Under the pieces are notes generated by a model. It did not search any database. It had not been told where the DNA came from and worked only from the letters and a program-made list of their open reading frames with translations. Position numbers and translations under genes: made by a program. Of a stretch of DNA of 64,000 bases, positions 8,500-17,062 are shown piece after piece; position 1 is the stretch's first letter; the number at the start of each line of letters is the position of its first letter. Origin of the DNA: Geothrix sp. 21YS21S-2 (GTDB lineage: Bacteria > Acidobacteriota > Holophagae > Holophagales > Holophagaceae); contig NZ_CP132910.1 in assembly GCF_030846775.1 (NCBI RefSeq), forward strand, positions 5,025,001 through 5,089,000. Direction: 5' to 3'.

Positions 8500-10013
8500 G
8501 GCTCTACCCTCATCGGCTCGACCATCACAACTCGCTTACCGCCGATCCTGTCCTGGAATGTCTGGAAGTGGAGTCGATCGAGGACCATGGAGAGCCGCTT
8601 CCCTGTGACCGTCTCCCCCTTGAAGTGTTCATGGATCCAGGCGTTGCATCGCGCTAGGAGTTCAGGGTGCGGCACAGAGACGCCAGCATTGAAGGGCGAC
8701 CCACTGGACCGCAAGAAGGCTTCAATGGTCGATTCTTTGAATATCTTTGTCCTATGCTGCCGCAGCCGACGCTTGTCGCGCTTTCGGGCGCCCCGCTTCA
8801 CGAGATTCCGGATGATGATTTCAGGCGTGGTTCCGTGGAATTCGGATTTGTCCCAGCGCCCAATTGGATCAGAGATGTCCTTCCCTCTGGCACTCAAGAT
8901 GAGCCGGGCGATTTCCCGATCCGAGATACGGTTCACGTTGCCGTTCTCGTCCAGGCATCTGGACGCATAATACCGCCGCATGTACTTGAAAGTGTCAACC
9001 TCAGAAAGCCAGTAGTGGCGCAGCATTGACGCCATCACGCGAAAATGATTGGCTGACGCCTTTTGCCCGGTGATTCCTGGCTCCGTCTTCCGAATGAACA
9101 TCCTGGCGTCGTCCTTCCGTGCGGAGTATCTGACGCCCATGAGGGGACCGCTGATCGTTTCAGCACTGGGGCGGTATGCGTCTAGGCGTTCCTGTGGTTC
9201 AACCTGACGGTCAAAATCGTCCTCTGAAAAGTTGCCCTGGGCTTCCTCATCCTCAGCCGCAGGCACATGGACAGACATTCCAGGCGAAATCGACCTGGGA
9301 TCGAACTCCGGGAGACTGGCTCTTATGGAGTCCAGAGAGGCGAAGATCAGTGCCACCGTTTCCGGCTCACAGGAGATATCTCGCCCCTCCCAGTAGAGCG
9401 TCTTGTTCACGCTGTACGCAGCCACCACCAACCCGGATGTCTTGATGTCGATGCCGGGCTTCTCCTCTGTGGTCGGGTGGCTCTTTCCTGGGTTCAAGCG
9501 CGAGGTGTCGCTTTTCAGATCCGGGGCGGAATCCGGCAGTACGAAGTAGTCATGACCACCCCGCTTGCCGATCACCTCCAAGGGGCTGCTGATGCCCCTA
9601 TCCCTGAGCCATTCCAAGGATCCAGGGCGGTCCCGATCCAAGATGACCAACCGGATTGGCGCAGGTGGCAGCCTATCGATTCTCAGGCAAATGCCCACAG
9701 AGCCGCCATTGTCCATATGGTCCTCAACCTTATCGATGGAGGAGAGGACCGCGCGTTTCGCGGAACCGACCATGTGCTTGCCCGGGTTCTTGCAGGGGAA
9801 TATGGTCTTGCTCAGCCTGTATTCCGTCCACTTGGCATTGGTATCCAGGCGGGAAGAGGAATTTGGGGAGCAGTTGCATTCCCCGCCCTCCTTGATCTTG
9901 TGCAAGCGGAGCAAGGTGAACCCTGCCTTCAACCAAAATTCAAAGTAGGCTCTCCGGGCTTGGCGGAAAGGGTCGAGGACTGGTGGCTGCTTTCGGGTTT
10001 TTGATCCAGCCAT
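8496..10013 (-). CDS. Bifunctional DNA primase/polymerase (AEP superfamily, PrimPol type)
   Basis: A 505-residue protein whose first 210 residues carry the archaeo-eukaryotic primase fold. Cysteines at 46, 48 and 74 with 'CKNPGKH' (74-80) form the zinc-like N-terminal element. Motif I is 'VILDRD' (Asp126, Asp128), motif II 'GGHDYF' (His154) and motif III 'GIDIKTSGLVVAAYS' (Asp189). These residues bind metal and nucleotide in the family, whose members prime and extend DNA on plasmids, phages and satellites. Residues 240-505 form an unassigned, basic C-terminal region; no helicase Walker motif is present, so a helicase would have to come from elsewhere. It lies 8 bases downstream of the 100-residue gene and is the only recognisable enzyme in this cassette. 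Confidence 0.8.
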   Translation of the reverse strand: MAGSKTRKQPPVLDPFRQARRAYFEFWLKAGFTLLRLHKIKEGGECNCSPNSSSRLDTNAKWTEYRLSKTIFPCKNPGKHMVGSAKRAVLSSIDKVEDHMDNGGSVGICLRIDRLPPAPIRLVILDRDRPGSLEWLRDRGISSPLEVIGKRGGHDYFVLPDSAPDLKSDTSRLNPGKSHPTTEEKPGIDIKTSGLVVAAYSVNKTLYWEGRDISCEPETVALIFASLDSIRASLPEFDPRSISPGMSVHVPAAEDEEAQGNFSEDDFDRQVEPQERLDAYRPSAETISGPLMGVRYSARKDDARMFIRKTEPGITGQKASANHFRVMASMLRHYWLSEVDTFKYMRRYYASRCLDENGNVNRISDREIARLILSARGKDISDPIGRWDKSEFHGTTPEIIIRNLVKRGARKRDKRRLRQHRTKIFKESTIEAFLRSSGSPFNAGVSVPHPELLARCNAWIHEHFKGETVTGKRLSMVLDRLHFQTFQDRIGGKRVVMVEPMRVEP

Positions 10014-10021
10014 GGCTGCGC

Positions 10022-10324
10022 TCAGGCGCTCTTGACTTCAAGCCACTGCCACTCGTTCCCGTCTTCGTCCCTCGCGCCTCCCGTATAGCCCTGATCCCAC
10101 ATGGTGGAGGCGATAGTGAGGAGGAGGTCGATGTCCGGTCCCTCTGGGCTGATCTCCATGGGGAAGAGGTGGGCAGCAATCTCCTGGGTAGTGCGCGGGG
10201 CAGACTGAAGCCAGGAAGCGTTCTCCTGGATCACGAAGGTGACCCTGGCATCAAAGGTGTCCTCGGTAGCTGCCTCGTCAAAGTCGTATGGGTACCCGGC
10301 GTCCGGGTAATTGTCATTGAACAT
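10022..10324 (-). CDS. Small acidic hypothetical protein, first gene of the cassette
   Basis: A 100-residue acidic protein (MFNDNYPDAGYPYDFDEA...). ATG 10324 is chosen over upstream starts because TAGGAGA sits 6 bases before it. Aromatic and acidic residues dominate the first 25 residues; the rest could be a small alpha/beta domain ('DIDLLLTIASTMWDQGY'). No family is recognised. It precedes the primase-polymerase by 8 bases, so the two are probably one transcript. Confidence 0.6.
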   Translation of the reverse strand: MFNDNYPDAGYPYDFDEAATEDTFDARVTFVIQENASWLQSAPRTTQEIAAHLFPMEISPEGPDIDLLLTIASTMWDQGYTGGARDEDGNEWQWLEVKSA

Positions 10325-11482
10325 AAGTTCTCCTAGCCACCTTGACGGTGGGCTTGATGAAGGGGCGGTCCTCATGGCTGTCAGCCTGGGATAGGACTCG
10401 CTGGATAGGGTTGAGGGAGGAATACGCGGGATCACCCGCGAGGGCGGTCAGCCGACTTGGGGGCGAAGGCGGGAACCTCGAACCGGGTGGCTGTCTTACT
10501 GATTACCAACAGGGTTGCCGTACGGTGGATGACGACCCTCTCCACAGGGGCAACCTGGTGGTGGGCGGCTGGCTGGCGCGGGGGTGGAGAGGATAGCGGT
10601 CATGGTCGTGAATAGGCTCCACGAATGATTACCTTCAGCCTCCGCGCCGAAGCGCCGGTCACTTCTGGCGGCAGTAAAACAGCTTCTGACAACCGCCGAT
10701 CAAATTCCCGGCTCGGGGCAACCAGCACCGCCATGACATGTAAGACATCCGAGCAGGTCGCCAGTTCAACGCCGATTGGCTTCCTGAGCAATTCCACGCG
10801 ACAGGGCTTCGCCAGCGTGGACTCTACAGGCAGCCTCCATGACGGTGCCAGGATTGCTCAAGGTTGCGACCCGATCTCACCGTTTAAGCTGGTGTGACCA
10901 TTCACTGTGCGCCATTGCAGGTCAGACAGGTTCAAAACCGCTCATGACAAGCTAGGGCATAAAGGGTGGCAATTTTGACGCGCCTCTGTGAGGGAGGGCA
11001 CGGGCGCAGGACGCTTCATCGGATTCCCTTCTCAGAGCAATCGCAGTGGTGGAGAGGATTTAGTTTGTGCGGGCGAGGGAAGAATCAGCGAAGAACCGCA
11101 TTATGACTGGATCCAGAGATGCTTCTTCCAAGCCTTCAATTCGTAAATTGACCACCCGTGGGGTTCTGGCAGATGAAAGCGAATTGCAGTTAAACCCCGC
11201 CCCCTTGGGTCCAACTGGACTCATGATGATATAAAGCAAATCAATACTTTACTAACATGTTAGGTCCCGAGGTCCCGCTGTGGTCACGAATGTTCGCTGA
11301 CCACTGACTCTCCGGCTTGGCACTTCCTTCCCGATTTCTGGTCACTGAATTCGACGGAAAACCAATAATGACGGGCGTTTTATCGACCCAAGGACTTGCA
11401 CCTCTATTGCACCTCGCCTATCCTGAAACTACAACTTCGAGGCGAAGTAGCGGACCTTTGATAGCCCGGCTGGACGTAAAAA
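10325..11482 (+). other. Long stretch without a confident gene
   Basis: About 1.16 kb with mixed composition. One minus-strand frame (10600-10797, GTG start, 65 codons) is open but has no ribosome site and no recognised motif. An AT-rich patch around 11226-11266 (ATGATATAAAGCAAATC...) could hold a promoter. A short perfect stem ACTTCG/CGAAGT lies near 11433-11447. No integrase or transposase remnant could be made out, although this is where one would be expected for an element beside a tRNA gene. Confidence 0.5.
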
Positions 11483-11513
11483 AAACCTCCTAAGCGTTGG
11501 CTTTAGGAGGTTT
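11483..11513 (-). terminator. Rho-independent terminator of the tRNA-Arg gene
   Basis: On the minus strand, an 11-bp perfect stem (AAACCTCCTAA paired with TTAGGAGGTTT) closes a 9-base loop and is followed by a run of eight T (A run at 11478-11485 on the plus strand). It begins 4 bases past the tRNA 3' end, the normal place for a tRNA terminator. Confidence 0.85.
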
Positions 11514-11516
11514 GAG

Positions 11517-11593
11517 TGGTGGTCCCGGAGCGATTCGAACGCCCGACCCTCAGATTCGTAGTCTGATGCTCTATCCAGCTGAGCTACGGGACC
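11517..11593 (-). tRNA. tRNA-Arg (anticodon ACG)
   Basis: A 77-base cloverleaf read on the minus strand: acceptor GGTCCCG/CGGGACC, D arm GCTCAGCTGGATAGAGC, anticodon stem TCAGA with loop CTACGAA (anticodon ACG, reading CGU after A34 deamination), T arm with loop TTCGAAT, and an encoded CCA end (11517-11519). Its 3' end points to the accessory region at left, making it a plausible attachment site for the elements there. Confidence 0.95.
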
Positions 11594-11645
11594 GCGGTGG
11601 CTTTCCAGTGTATCGGGTTCTTTGGGAATTTCCACCCGAAATCCT

Positions 11646-11747
11646 GGGGGAGGCGGGAGGGGGAGGGTCGGGGTGGCTGGGGGGAGCGGCTGGGATTCCA
11701 TATTCTGCGGGGGGTTGGGCGGGGTGGGGTGGGGCGGGTTGGGGAAA
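11646..11747 (+). other. G-run cluster upstream of tRNA-Arg
   Basis: About 100 bases with more than a dozen runs of three to six G on the plus strand, interrupted once by an AT-richer 'ATTCCATATTCTGC'. The density could support several G-quadruplexes. The stretch covers the likely promoter side of the tRNA gene. The rest of the 11594-11989 gap shows no gene, only a ribosome site (AAGGAAG) just before 11990. Confidence 0.5.
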
Positions 11748-11989
11748 TCCGGCTTGGCAAATCTTGGTTGTGGGTATTCCTGACCAGGGAGTAGACTGGA
11801 GTTCCATTAATCCCGATCAAAGCCATGCCCACTTTGGCGTTTGCCGTGGTCGGGAGCCTTGAAATGGGGCCACCTGCGGGTGACCATCCAGGCCACAATC
11901 AAGACTGATACAGCGCAGGCGTAGTGATGGCGTGAATCGTCGGCTTGTTCCACGTTTGAAGAAAACCCAAATGCTGCAAAGGAAGTTCA

Positions 11990-14332
11990 ATGAGCGAGCT
12001 GACACGTAAGGAAGTGGTCTTCATCCTCAAGTCGGGGAAAAGCTTCCAGCGTACCGACCTCAGCGGGCTGGACTTGCGTGGGTTCGATCTGTCGGGGGCC
12101 AACCTGTCGGAGGCGAACCTGGCGGGGACGGTGCTGAACTCGGCGATCCTGCGGGGGGCGGACCTGGCGGGGGCGGACCTGCGGCTGGCCAACCTTGACG
12201 AGGCGGATCTGGAGGGGGCGAACCTCAGCCGGGCGCAGCTCAAGGGCGTGAACCTCAGCGGCGCGAACCTCACGAAGTGCGATCTGAGCTTCTTCGACAT
12301 CCACCAGTACGACGCCACGACCATCCCGAACATGCGCGGGGCGGTGCTCACGGGGGCGATCCTGGCGGGCGTGAACTTCAGCGGGGTGGACCTCTCGGGC
12401 AAGGATCTGCGCGGGGCCGACCTCAGCGGCGCGGATCTGCGGCAGACGGTGCTGGACGGGGCCAACCTGGAGGGCGCGAACCTTTCCCGGACCGCGCTGC
12501 TGGGCGCTTCGCTCAACGGGGCCACGCTGGTGGGGGCCAACCTCACGGCGGCGGTGCTGGGCGGCGCGAGCCTGGTGCGGGCGAACCTCTCGGGCGCGGA
12601 CCTCACGGACGCGGACCTCCACCTGGCCAACCTCACCACGGCCGATCTCGGCAAGGCGAACCTGAGCCGGGCCAACCTGCGCGGCGCGAACCTGGGCGGG
12701 TCGAACCTGTCGGGCGCGGTGATGCGGTTCCTGGACATCCTGCAGTACGACAAGGGCGACATCCCCGACCTCACCGGCGCCAACCTCAGCGGCGCGGATC
12801 TCTCGGGCACCAACCTGCGCGGGATCAACCTCAACCAGGGCAACCTCTCGGGCGCGAACCTCAGCGCGGCTGTGCTGCGGCACGCCACGCTCGAAGGCGC
12901 GGTGCTCAGCGAAGCGGACCTGCACGGGGCGGACCTCTCGGGCGCGAACCTCACGGGCGCCATGCTGGTGCGGGCCAACCTCTCCTCGGCGCTCCTGGCG
13001 GGCGCGGTGCTCAGCGGCGCGGACTGCCACGGCGCGGACCTCAACGGGGCCGACCTGCGGGAGATCAGCTTCGTGGGCGCGAACCTCACCGGCGCGAACC
13101 TCACGGGCGCCAGCCTCAGCGGCGCGATGCTCGAGGGCGCGGTGCTCTGCGAGGCCATCCTCGTGGGCGCCAAGCTCCGCCGCGTGAACCTGGGCGAGCG
13201 GGACCTCCGCAGGGCCGACCTCTCCGGCGCGGACCTCTCCGCGGCCAACCTGGAGGGCGCCAACATGACCGGCGCCGTGCTGGTGGGCGCGAACCTGGAG
13301 GAGACCCAGCTGGGCGGCACCAACCTCACCGGCGCGGACCTCCACGGCGACGACCTGCGCAGCGCGAACCTCTGCGGCGCGGACCTCACCACCGCCAACC
13401 TCAGCACCACCGATCTCCAGGGCGTGATCCTCAGCGCCAACCTGAGCGGCGCGAACCTCAGCTGGGCCAACCTCAAGGACGCGCAGCTGGACCGCGCGAT
13501 CCTCAAGGGCGTGAACCTCAGCGGCGTGGACCTCAGCGGCTTCGACCTGAAGGGCGCCGACCTCACCAACGCCATCCTGGACGGCGCCAAGCTGGCCTCC
13601 GTGAACCTCAACGGCGCGATCCTCCGGGGCGCCCACGCCATCGGCACCATCCTCAGCGGCGCCAACATGGCCGACGCGGACCTCTCCCAGGCGGACTTCA
13701 GCGGGGCCAACCTGCTGGGCGTGAACTTCGAGCGGGCCAACCTGGAGGGCGCCAAGCTGGCCTCGCTGCCCACCGAGTCCTGGGGCGAGTACCGCACCAA
13801 CCTCAGCAACGCGAACCTCACCGGCGCCAACCTCTCGGGCGCGGATCTCTACCAGGCCAACCTCAACGAGGCCAACCTCCTCAACGCGAACCTGTCCAAC
13901 GCCTCCATGGTGTGGGCGGACCTGCGCGGCGTGGACCTGCGCAAGACCACCCTGGTGGGCACCAACCTCAAGGGCGCCAACCTGGACGGCGCGAACCTGG
14001 CCAACGCGGACCTGCGCGAGACCGTGCTGCGGGACGCCTACCTGGACCGGGCCAACCTCAGCGGCGCCAACCTCAGCGGCACCAACCTGGCCAACGCGGA
14101 CCTGCGCTTCTGCAACCTCATCGACGCGGCCATGGACGGCGCCAACCTCAGCGGCGCCAACCTCAGCGGGGCCAACCTGGTGTGGACCAACCTCAGCGGG
14201 GCCAACCTGGTGCGGGCCAACCTGTCCCAGGCCAAGCTCAGCGGCGCCCACCTGGGCGGCGCGGACCTGCGCGAGACCGATCTCACCGACACCAACCTGC
14301 ACGGCGCGAACCTCAGCGGCGCCAAGCGCTAG
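11990..14332 (+). CDS. Giant pentapeptide-repeat protein
   Basis: A 780-residue protein made almost wholly of A(D/N)LxG pentapeptides. After a short helical cap (MSELTRKEVVFILKSGKSFQ) the repeats run to the C-terminus, predicting a right-handed quadrilateral beta-helix of nearly 40 coils, roughly 18 nm long at 4.8 Angstrom per coil (calculated from the length). No signal peptide is present, so it is probably cytoplasmic. Three non-repeat loops break the array: 101-115 (FFDIHQYDATTIPNM), 246-260 (RFLDILQYDKGDIPD) and 591-604 (ASLPTESWGEYRTN); the first two are homologous to each other. A four-residue unit near 483 shifts the register once. Such proteins (Qnr, MfpA) mimic DNA and bind gyrase, but far shorter; a gyrase role here is speculation. 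Ribosome site AAGGAAG precedes ATG 11990. Confidence 0.9.
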   Translation: MSELTRKEVVFILKSGKSFQRTDLSGLDLRGFDLSGANLSEANLAGTVLNSAILRGADLAGADLRLANLDEADLEGANLSRAQLKGVNLSGANLTKCDLSFFDIHQYDATTIPNMRGAVLTGAILAGVNFSGVDLSGKDLRGADLSGADLRQTVLDGANLEGANLSRTALLGASLNGATLVGANLTAAVLGGASLVRANLSGADLTDADLHLANLTTADLGKANLSRANLRGANLGGSNLSGAVMRFLDILQYDKGDIPDLTGANLSGADLSGTNLRGINLNQGNLSGANLSAAVLRHATLEGAVLSEADLHGADLSGANLTGAMLVRANLSSALLAGAVLSGADCHGADLNGADLREISFVGANLTGANLTGASLSGAMLEGAVLCEAILVGAKLRRVNLGERDLRRADLSGADLSAANLEGANMTGAVLVGANLEETQLGGTNLTGADLHGDDLRSANLCGADLTTANLSTTDLQGVILSANLSGANLSWANLKDAQLDRAILKGVNLSGVDLSGFDLKGADLTNAILDGAKLASVNLNGAILRGAHAIGTILSGANMADADLSQADFSGANLLGVNFERANLEGAKLASLPTESWGEYRTNLSNANLTGANLSGADLYQANLNEANLLNANLSNASMVWADLRGVDLRKTTLVGTNLKGANLDGANLANADLRETVLRDAYLDRANLSGANLSGTNLANADLRFCNLIDAAMDGANLSGANLSGANLVWTNLSGANLVRANLSQAKLSGAHLGGADLRETDLTDTNLHGANLSGAKR

Positions 14333-14352
14333 CCCCGGGGTCGCAGCCGGAC

Positions 14353-14386
14353 AACGAAAAGCCCCCGGAAACGGGGGCTTTTCGTT
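14353..14386. terminator. Bidirectional intrinsic terminator
   Basis: A perfect 15-bp stem (14353-14367 with 14372-14386) closes a GAAA tetraloop. A-run on the left arm and T-run on the right make it able to end transcription from both convergent genes, the pentapeptide gene and the bactofilin gene. Confidence 0.9.
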
Positions 14387-14399
14387 GCGCCGGTCCGGC

Positions 14400-14930
14400 T
14401 CAGGCCTTGGTCTTGTTCTCGAAGACCTTGGCGAAGGGGTCCGGCACCGGGGCGCCGTTGGCGGCGGGGAAGGGGTGGCGCTCCGGGATGGGCTCGAGGC
14501 TGCGGCCGGGACCGGGAGGGGGCAGGGGCAGCGCGGAGACGGGCTCGGCGGCGGGGGCGGCGCTGGTGGACCTGGCCACGCCGCGGCGGGTGCAGGTGCC
14601 CTGGAGGGTGCCGCCCTCGTCCACCACCAGGGAGCCCAGCTCCACTTCGCCCTCGACGCAGCCGGTGCCGTGGATCTCGAGGCACTCGACGATCTTGAAG
14701 ACGCCCTCGACCTTGCCGGTGACGATGAGGTGCTTGGCCAGGATGGTGCCGCGCACCATGCCGCTGGGGGCGATGGTCACTTCGCCTTCGCTGGTGATGG
14801 TGCCTTCCACGGTGCCTTCGATGCGCAGGTTGTTCTGGCCGGCCACCACTTCGCCCTTCCAGAGCGTGCCTTTGCCCAGAAGCGTGTGGACGGCCTGGGC
14901 GGGCTCGGGGCGCTTCTTCTCGCTGAACAT
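14400..14930 (-). CDS. Bactofilin
   Basis: A 176-residue cytoskeletal protein. The core (residues 17-115) is the bactofilin beta-helix: 'GTLWKGEVV', 'NLRIEGTVEGTITSEGEVTIAPSG', 'VRGTILAKHLIVTGKVEG', 'VECLEIHGTG'. Flanking regions are short and disordered, the C-terminal one rich in Pro and Ala (120-165). GAGGAGAG precedes ATG 14930. Bactofilins polymerise without nucleotide into filaments that localise cell-wall enzymes. The upstream gene, 15 bases away, encodes an M23 peptidase, a pairing known to act together in cell shape. Confidence 0.9.
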   Translation of the reverse strand: MFSEKKRPEPAQAVHTLLGKGTLWKGEVVAGQNNLRIEGTVEGTITSEGEVTIAPSGMVRGTILAKHLIVTGKVEGVFKIVECLEIHGTGCVEGEVELGSLVVDEGGTLQGTCTRRGVARSTSAAPAAEPVSALPLPPPGPGRSLEPIPERHPFPAANGAPVPDPFAKVFENKTKA

Positions 14931-14945
14931 GGGGAACTCTCCTCT

Positions 14946-15890
14946 TTAGCGCAGACCCTTCAGCCATTCGCGCTGGAGGCGCATGTAGGGCTGGGGATTC
15001 ACGGGCCTGCCGTTGAGCCTCACTTCGTAGTGAAGGTGGACGCCGGTGGCGTTACCCGTGCGTCCCATGTCCCCCAGGATATCCCCACGGGAGACCTTCT
15101 GTCCCCTTTTCACCCTCACGCGGCTCATGTGGGCGTAGAGCGTCTCGACGTGGTTGGAGTGGGCGATGACCACGCCGTTGCCGTAGCGGTCCATCCACCC
15201 CGCCTCCACCACTTCGCCATCGGCCGTGGCCTGGATGGGGGTGCCTTCGGCGTTGGTGATGTCGAATCCGGAGTGGTAGCCGAGCAGGCCGTCGCCCTGC
15301 TCGTTGACCCGGGAGAAGGGGCTCAGGCGGATGCCGAACCCGGAGCTGAGGTAGCCGGCGGTGGGGGGGATGGAGGGCGTGTGGTTCCACCGGTCGATGA
15401 TGGGGTCCATCTTGGCGCGCAGGATGTGGGCCTGGGCGGAGGTGCGCTCCAGGTCCTGGCGGAGCTCGCTGAGCTTCTGGCTGCTGGGGGCGGCCTTGGG
15501 GGCGCCGGGGGCGGGCTGGATGGTGGGGGTGGGGTTCTTGGGATCCAGGAGCTTCAGGAGGTCGGACATCTGCTTTCGCAGGGTGGTGATCTCGTCGTCC
15601 AGGGCCTGGGCCTGGTTGAGGCTCTCCCGCAGCTGCTCCTTCTGGGTGTAGGTCTCCCGCTGCAGCTGGGTGAAGCTCATGAGCCTCTTGGTGGCCCAGA
15701 GGCCGTACGAGGCCCCGATCATGGCCACGGCCCAGATGCCCGCCACGGTGGCCAGGATGCGCACGAGGATGCGGCGCTCCAGGGACCACCGGAAGGTGCG
15801 GTGGGCGAAGACGAACATGACCGTCAGGAACTGCTCCGAATCGGGCCGGCTCAGTCTCAGACCCCTGCGCTGGACGGTCTTTTTCGTCAT
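14946..15890 (-). CDS. M23 family peptidase with membrane anchor and coiled coil
   Basis: A 314-residue LytM-type peptidoglycan endopeptidase. A cytoplasmic basic N-terminus is followed by one membrane segment (about residues 44-63), a periplasmic coiled coil (75-115), a Pro-rich linker (117-135) and the M23 domain (178-300). Zinc ligands are intact: His206 and Asp210 (GYHSGFD), His254 (YAHMS) and His287 (HLHYEV). The N-terminal tail could contact the bactofilin filament made by the next gene, as described for bactofilin and M23 pairs in other bacteria. An inner-membrane DD-endopeptidase role in shape is inferred. Confidence 0.88.
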   Translation of the reverse strand: MTKKTVQRRGLRLSRPDSEQFLTVMFVFAHRTFRWSLERRILVRILATVAGIWAVAMIGASYGLWATKRLMSFTQLQRETYTQKEQLRESLNQAQALDDEITTLRKQMSDLLKLLDPKNPTPTIQPAPGAPKAAPSSQKLSELRQDLERTSAQAHILRAKMDPIIDRWNHTPSIPPTAGYLSSGFGIRLSPFSRVNEQGDGLLGYHSGFDITNAEGTPIQATADGEVVEAGWMDRYGNGVVIAHSNHVETLYAHMSRVRVKRGQKVSRGDILGDMGRTGNATGVHLHYEVRLNGRPVNPQPYMRLQREWLKGLR

Positions 15891-15947
15891 AGAACTCTTA
15901 CCCTACTTGGGTTCCAGGCCCATGTCGAGCGCGGTTTCCCGGGCGGG

Positions 15948-16883
15948 TCAGGGCATCGCCCTGCCGATGAACCACTCCGCGGCGTACCCGGTGAAAAAGA
16001 TGAGGCCCACCAGACTGTTGAGTGTGAAGAATGCGTGGTCGATGCGGTCGAGGCGCGCTCCGCGCACCACCCACTGCTCGCGCAGGAGGATGCCGCCCAC
16101 GATGCACCAGCCCAGCCAGGGCAGCACGTGGGCCTCCATCTGGACGTTGAAGACGGCCCAGGAGGCCATGGCCACCAGGTGCAGGAGCCGCGACAGGGCC
16201 AGGGACCGGCCCGGCCCCAGGCGGCTGGGCACGGAATGGAGGCCGCGGCCCCGGTCGAAGTCCAGGTCCTGGAGGGCGTAGATGATGTCGAACCCCGCGG
16301 TCCAGGTGAGGACGCCCAGGGCCAGGTACACCACGGGTTCGTCCACCGACCCGTTCACCGCGATCCAGGCTCCCAGGGGCGCGCCGGCGAGGCTCAGCCC
16401 CAGGACCACGTGGGCGAAGGCCGTGAACCGCTTGCAGAAGGAGTAGCCCAGGGTGATGAGCAGGGCCACGGGCACCAGCTTCCAGGGCAGGGGGCCGAGC
16501 CGGCCTGCCGCCAGGCAGAGAACGATGATGGCGGTCCCCAGGAGGGCGTAGGCGCCGGCCCGGGTCACCCGTCCGGCCGGCAGGGCCCGGGAGGCGGTGC
16601 GGGGGTTCTCGGCGTCCAGGTCCTCGTCCGCCAGGCGGTTGAAGGTCATGGCGGCCGTGCGGGCGCCCACCATGGCCAGGAGGATGAGGAGGACCTTTTC
16701 CAGGGGCGGCGTGCCGCGGTAGGTGGCCAGGCCGCCCAGGAGGGCGAAGGGGAGGGCGAAGACGGTGTGCTCGAACTTGATCATGTCGAGCAGTTCCGCA
16801 ACCTGGCCGAAGGATGACCGGGCCTGGGCGGGGGGGGGCGGCTGCGGGGGGAGGGGATCGGGGGACGTTTCCATTGGATACAT
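15948..16883 (-). CDS. ubiA: UbiA-family prenyltransferase (4-hydroxybenzoate / MqnP type)
   Basis: A polytopic membrane enzyme of about 311 residues that attaches an isoprenoid chain to an aromatic ring during quinone synthesis. The first Asp-rich motif is 'NRLADEDLDAENPRT' (starting near residue 82) and the second 'DIIYALQDLDFDRGRG' (near 205). The NRxxDxxxD form is common in the UbiA and MqnP branch, so either ubiquinone-type or futalosine-type menaquinone synthesis fits. Start is uncertain: ATG 16883 and ATG 16874 are both possible; the frame open to 17006 begins with a Pro/Arg-rich stretch that looks untranslated. Confidence 0.85.
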   Translation of the reverse strand: MYPMETSPDPLPPQPPPPAQARSSFGQVAELLDMIKFEHTVFALPFALLGGLATYRGTPPLEKVLLILLAMVGARTAAMTFNRLADEDLDAENPRTASRALPAGRVTRAGAYALLGTAIIVLCLAAGRLGPLPWKLVPVALLITLGYSFCKRFTAFAHVVLGLSLAGAPLGAWIAVNGSVDEPVVYLALGVLTWTAGFDIIYALQDLDFDRGRGLHSVPSRLGPGRSLALSRLLHLVAMASWAVFNVQMEAHVLPWLGWCIVGGILLREQWVVRGARLDRIDHAFFTLNSLVGLIFFTGYAAEWFIGRAMP

Positions 16884-17062
16884 GATCCAGCGATTCGGGG
16901 CCGGTGTCTCGCCCCGGCGCGACGATTCCTCCACGGGCCCGGGTCCCTTCGGGAACCTTGGGGGGAAGGCGGGGCGAAATGTGGCATCCTGGTACCTAAA
17001 CCCCATAACCGATCCGAGTGGACTGGGTCCCGGTCCACCCCCTGGATGTTCAGGAGGCAGCC

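Noticed and set aside
11899-14949. Very long frames of 643, 771 and 890 codons on both strands over the pentapeptide gene
   Set aside because: They are by-products of a 15-base periodic repeat in GC-rich DNA; their products are low-complexity and only the plus frame from 11990 gives the pentapeptide pattern.
14385-16817. 810-codon plus frame opposite bactofilin, M23 and UbiA
   Set aside because: It is antisense to three genes with clear motifs and encodes only Gly/His/Ala-rich low-complexity sequence.
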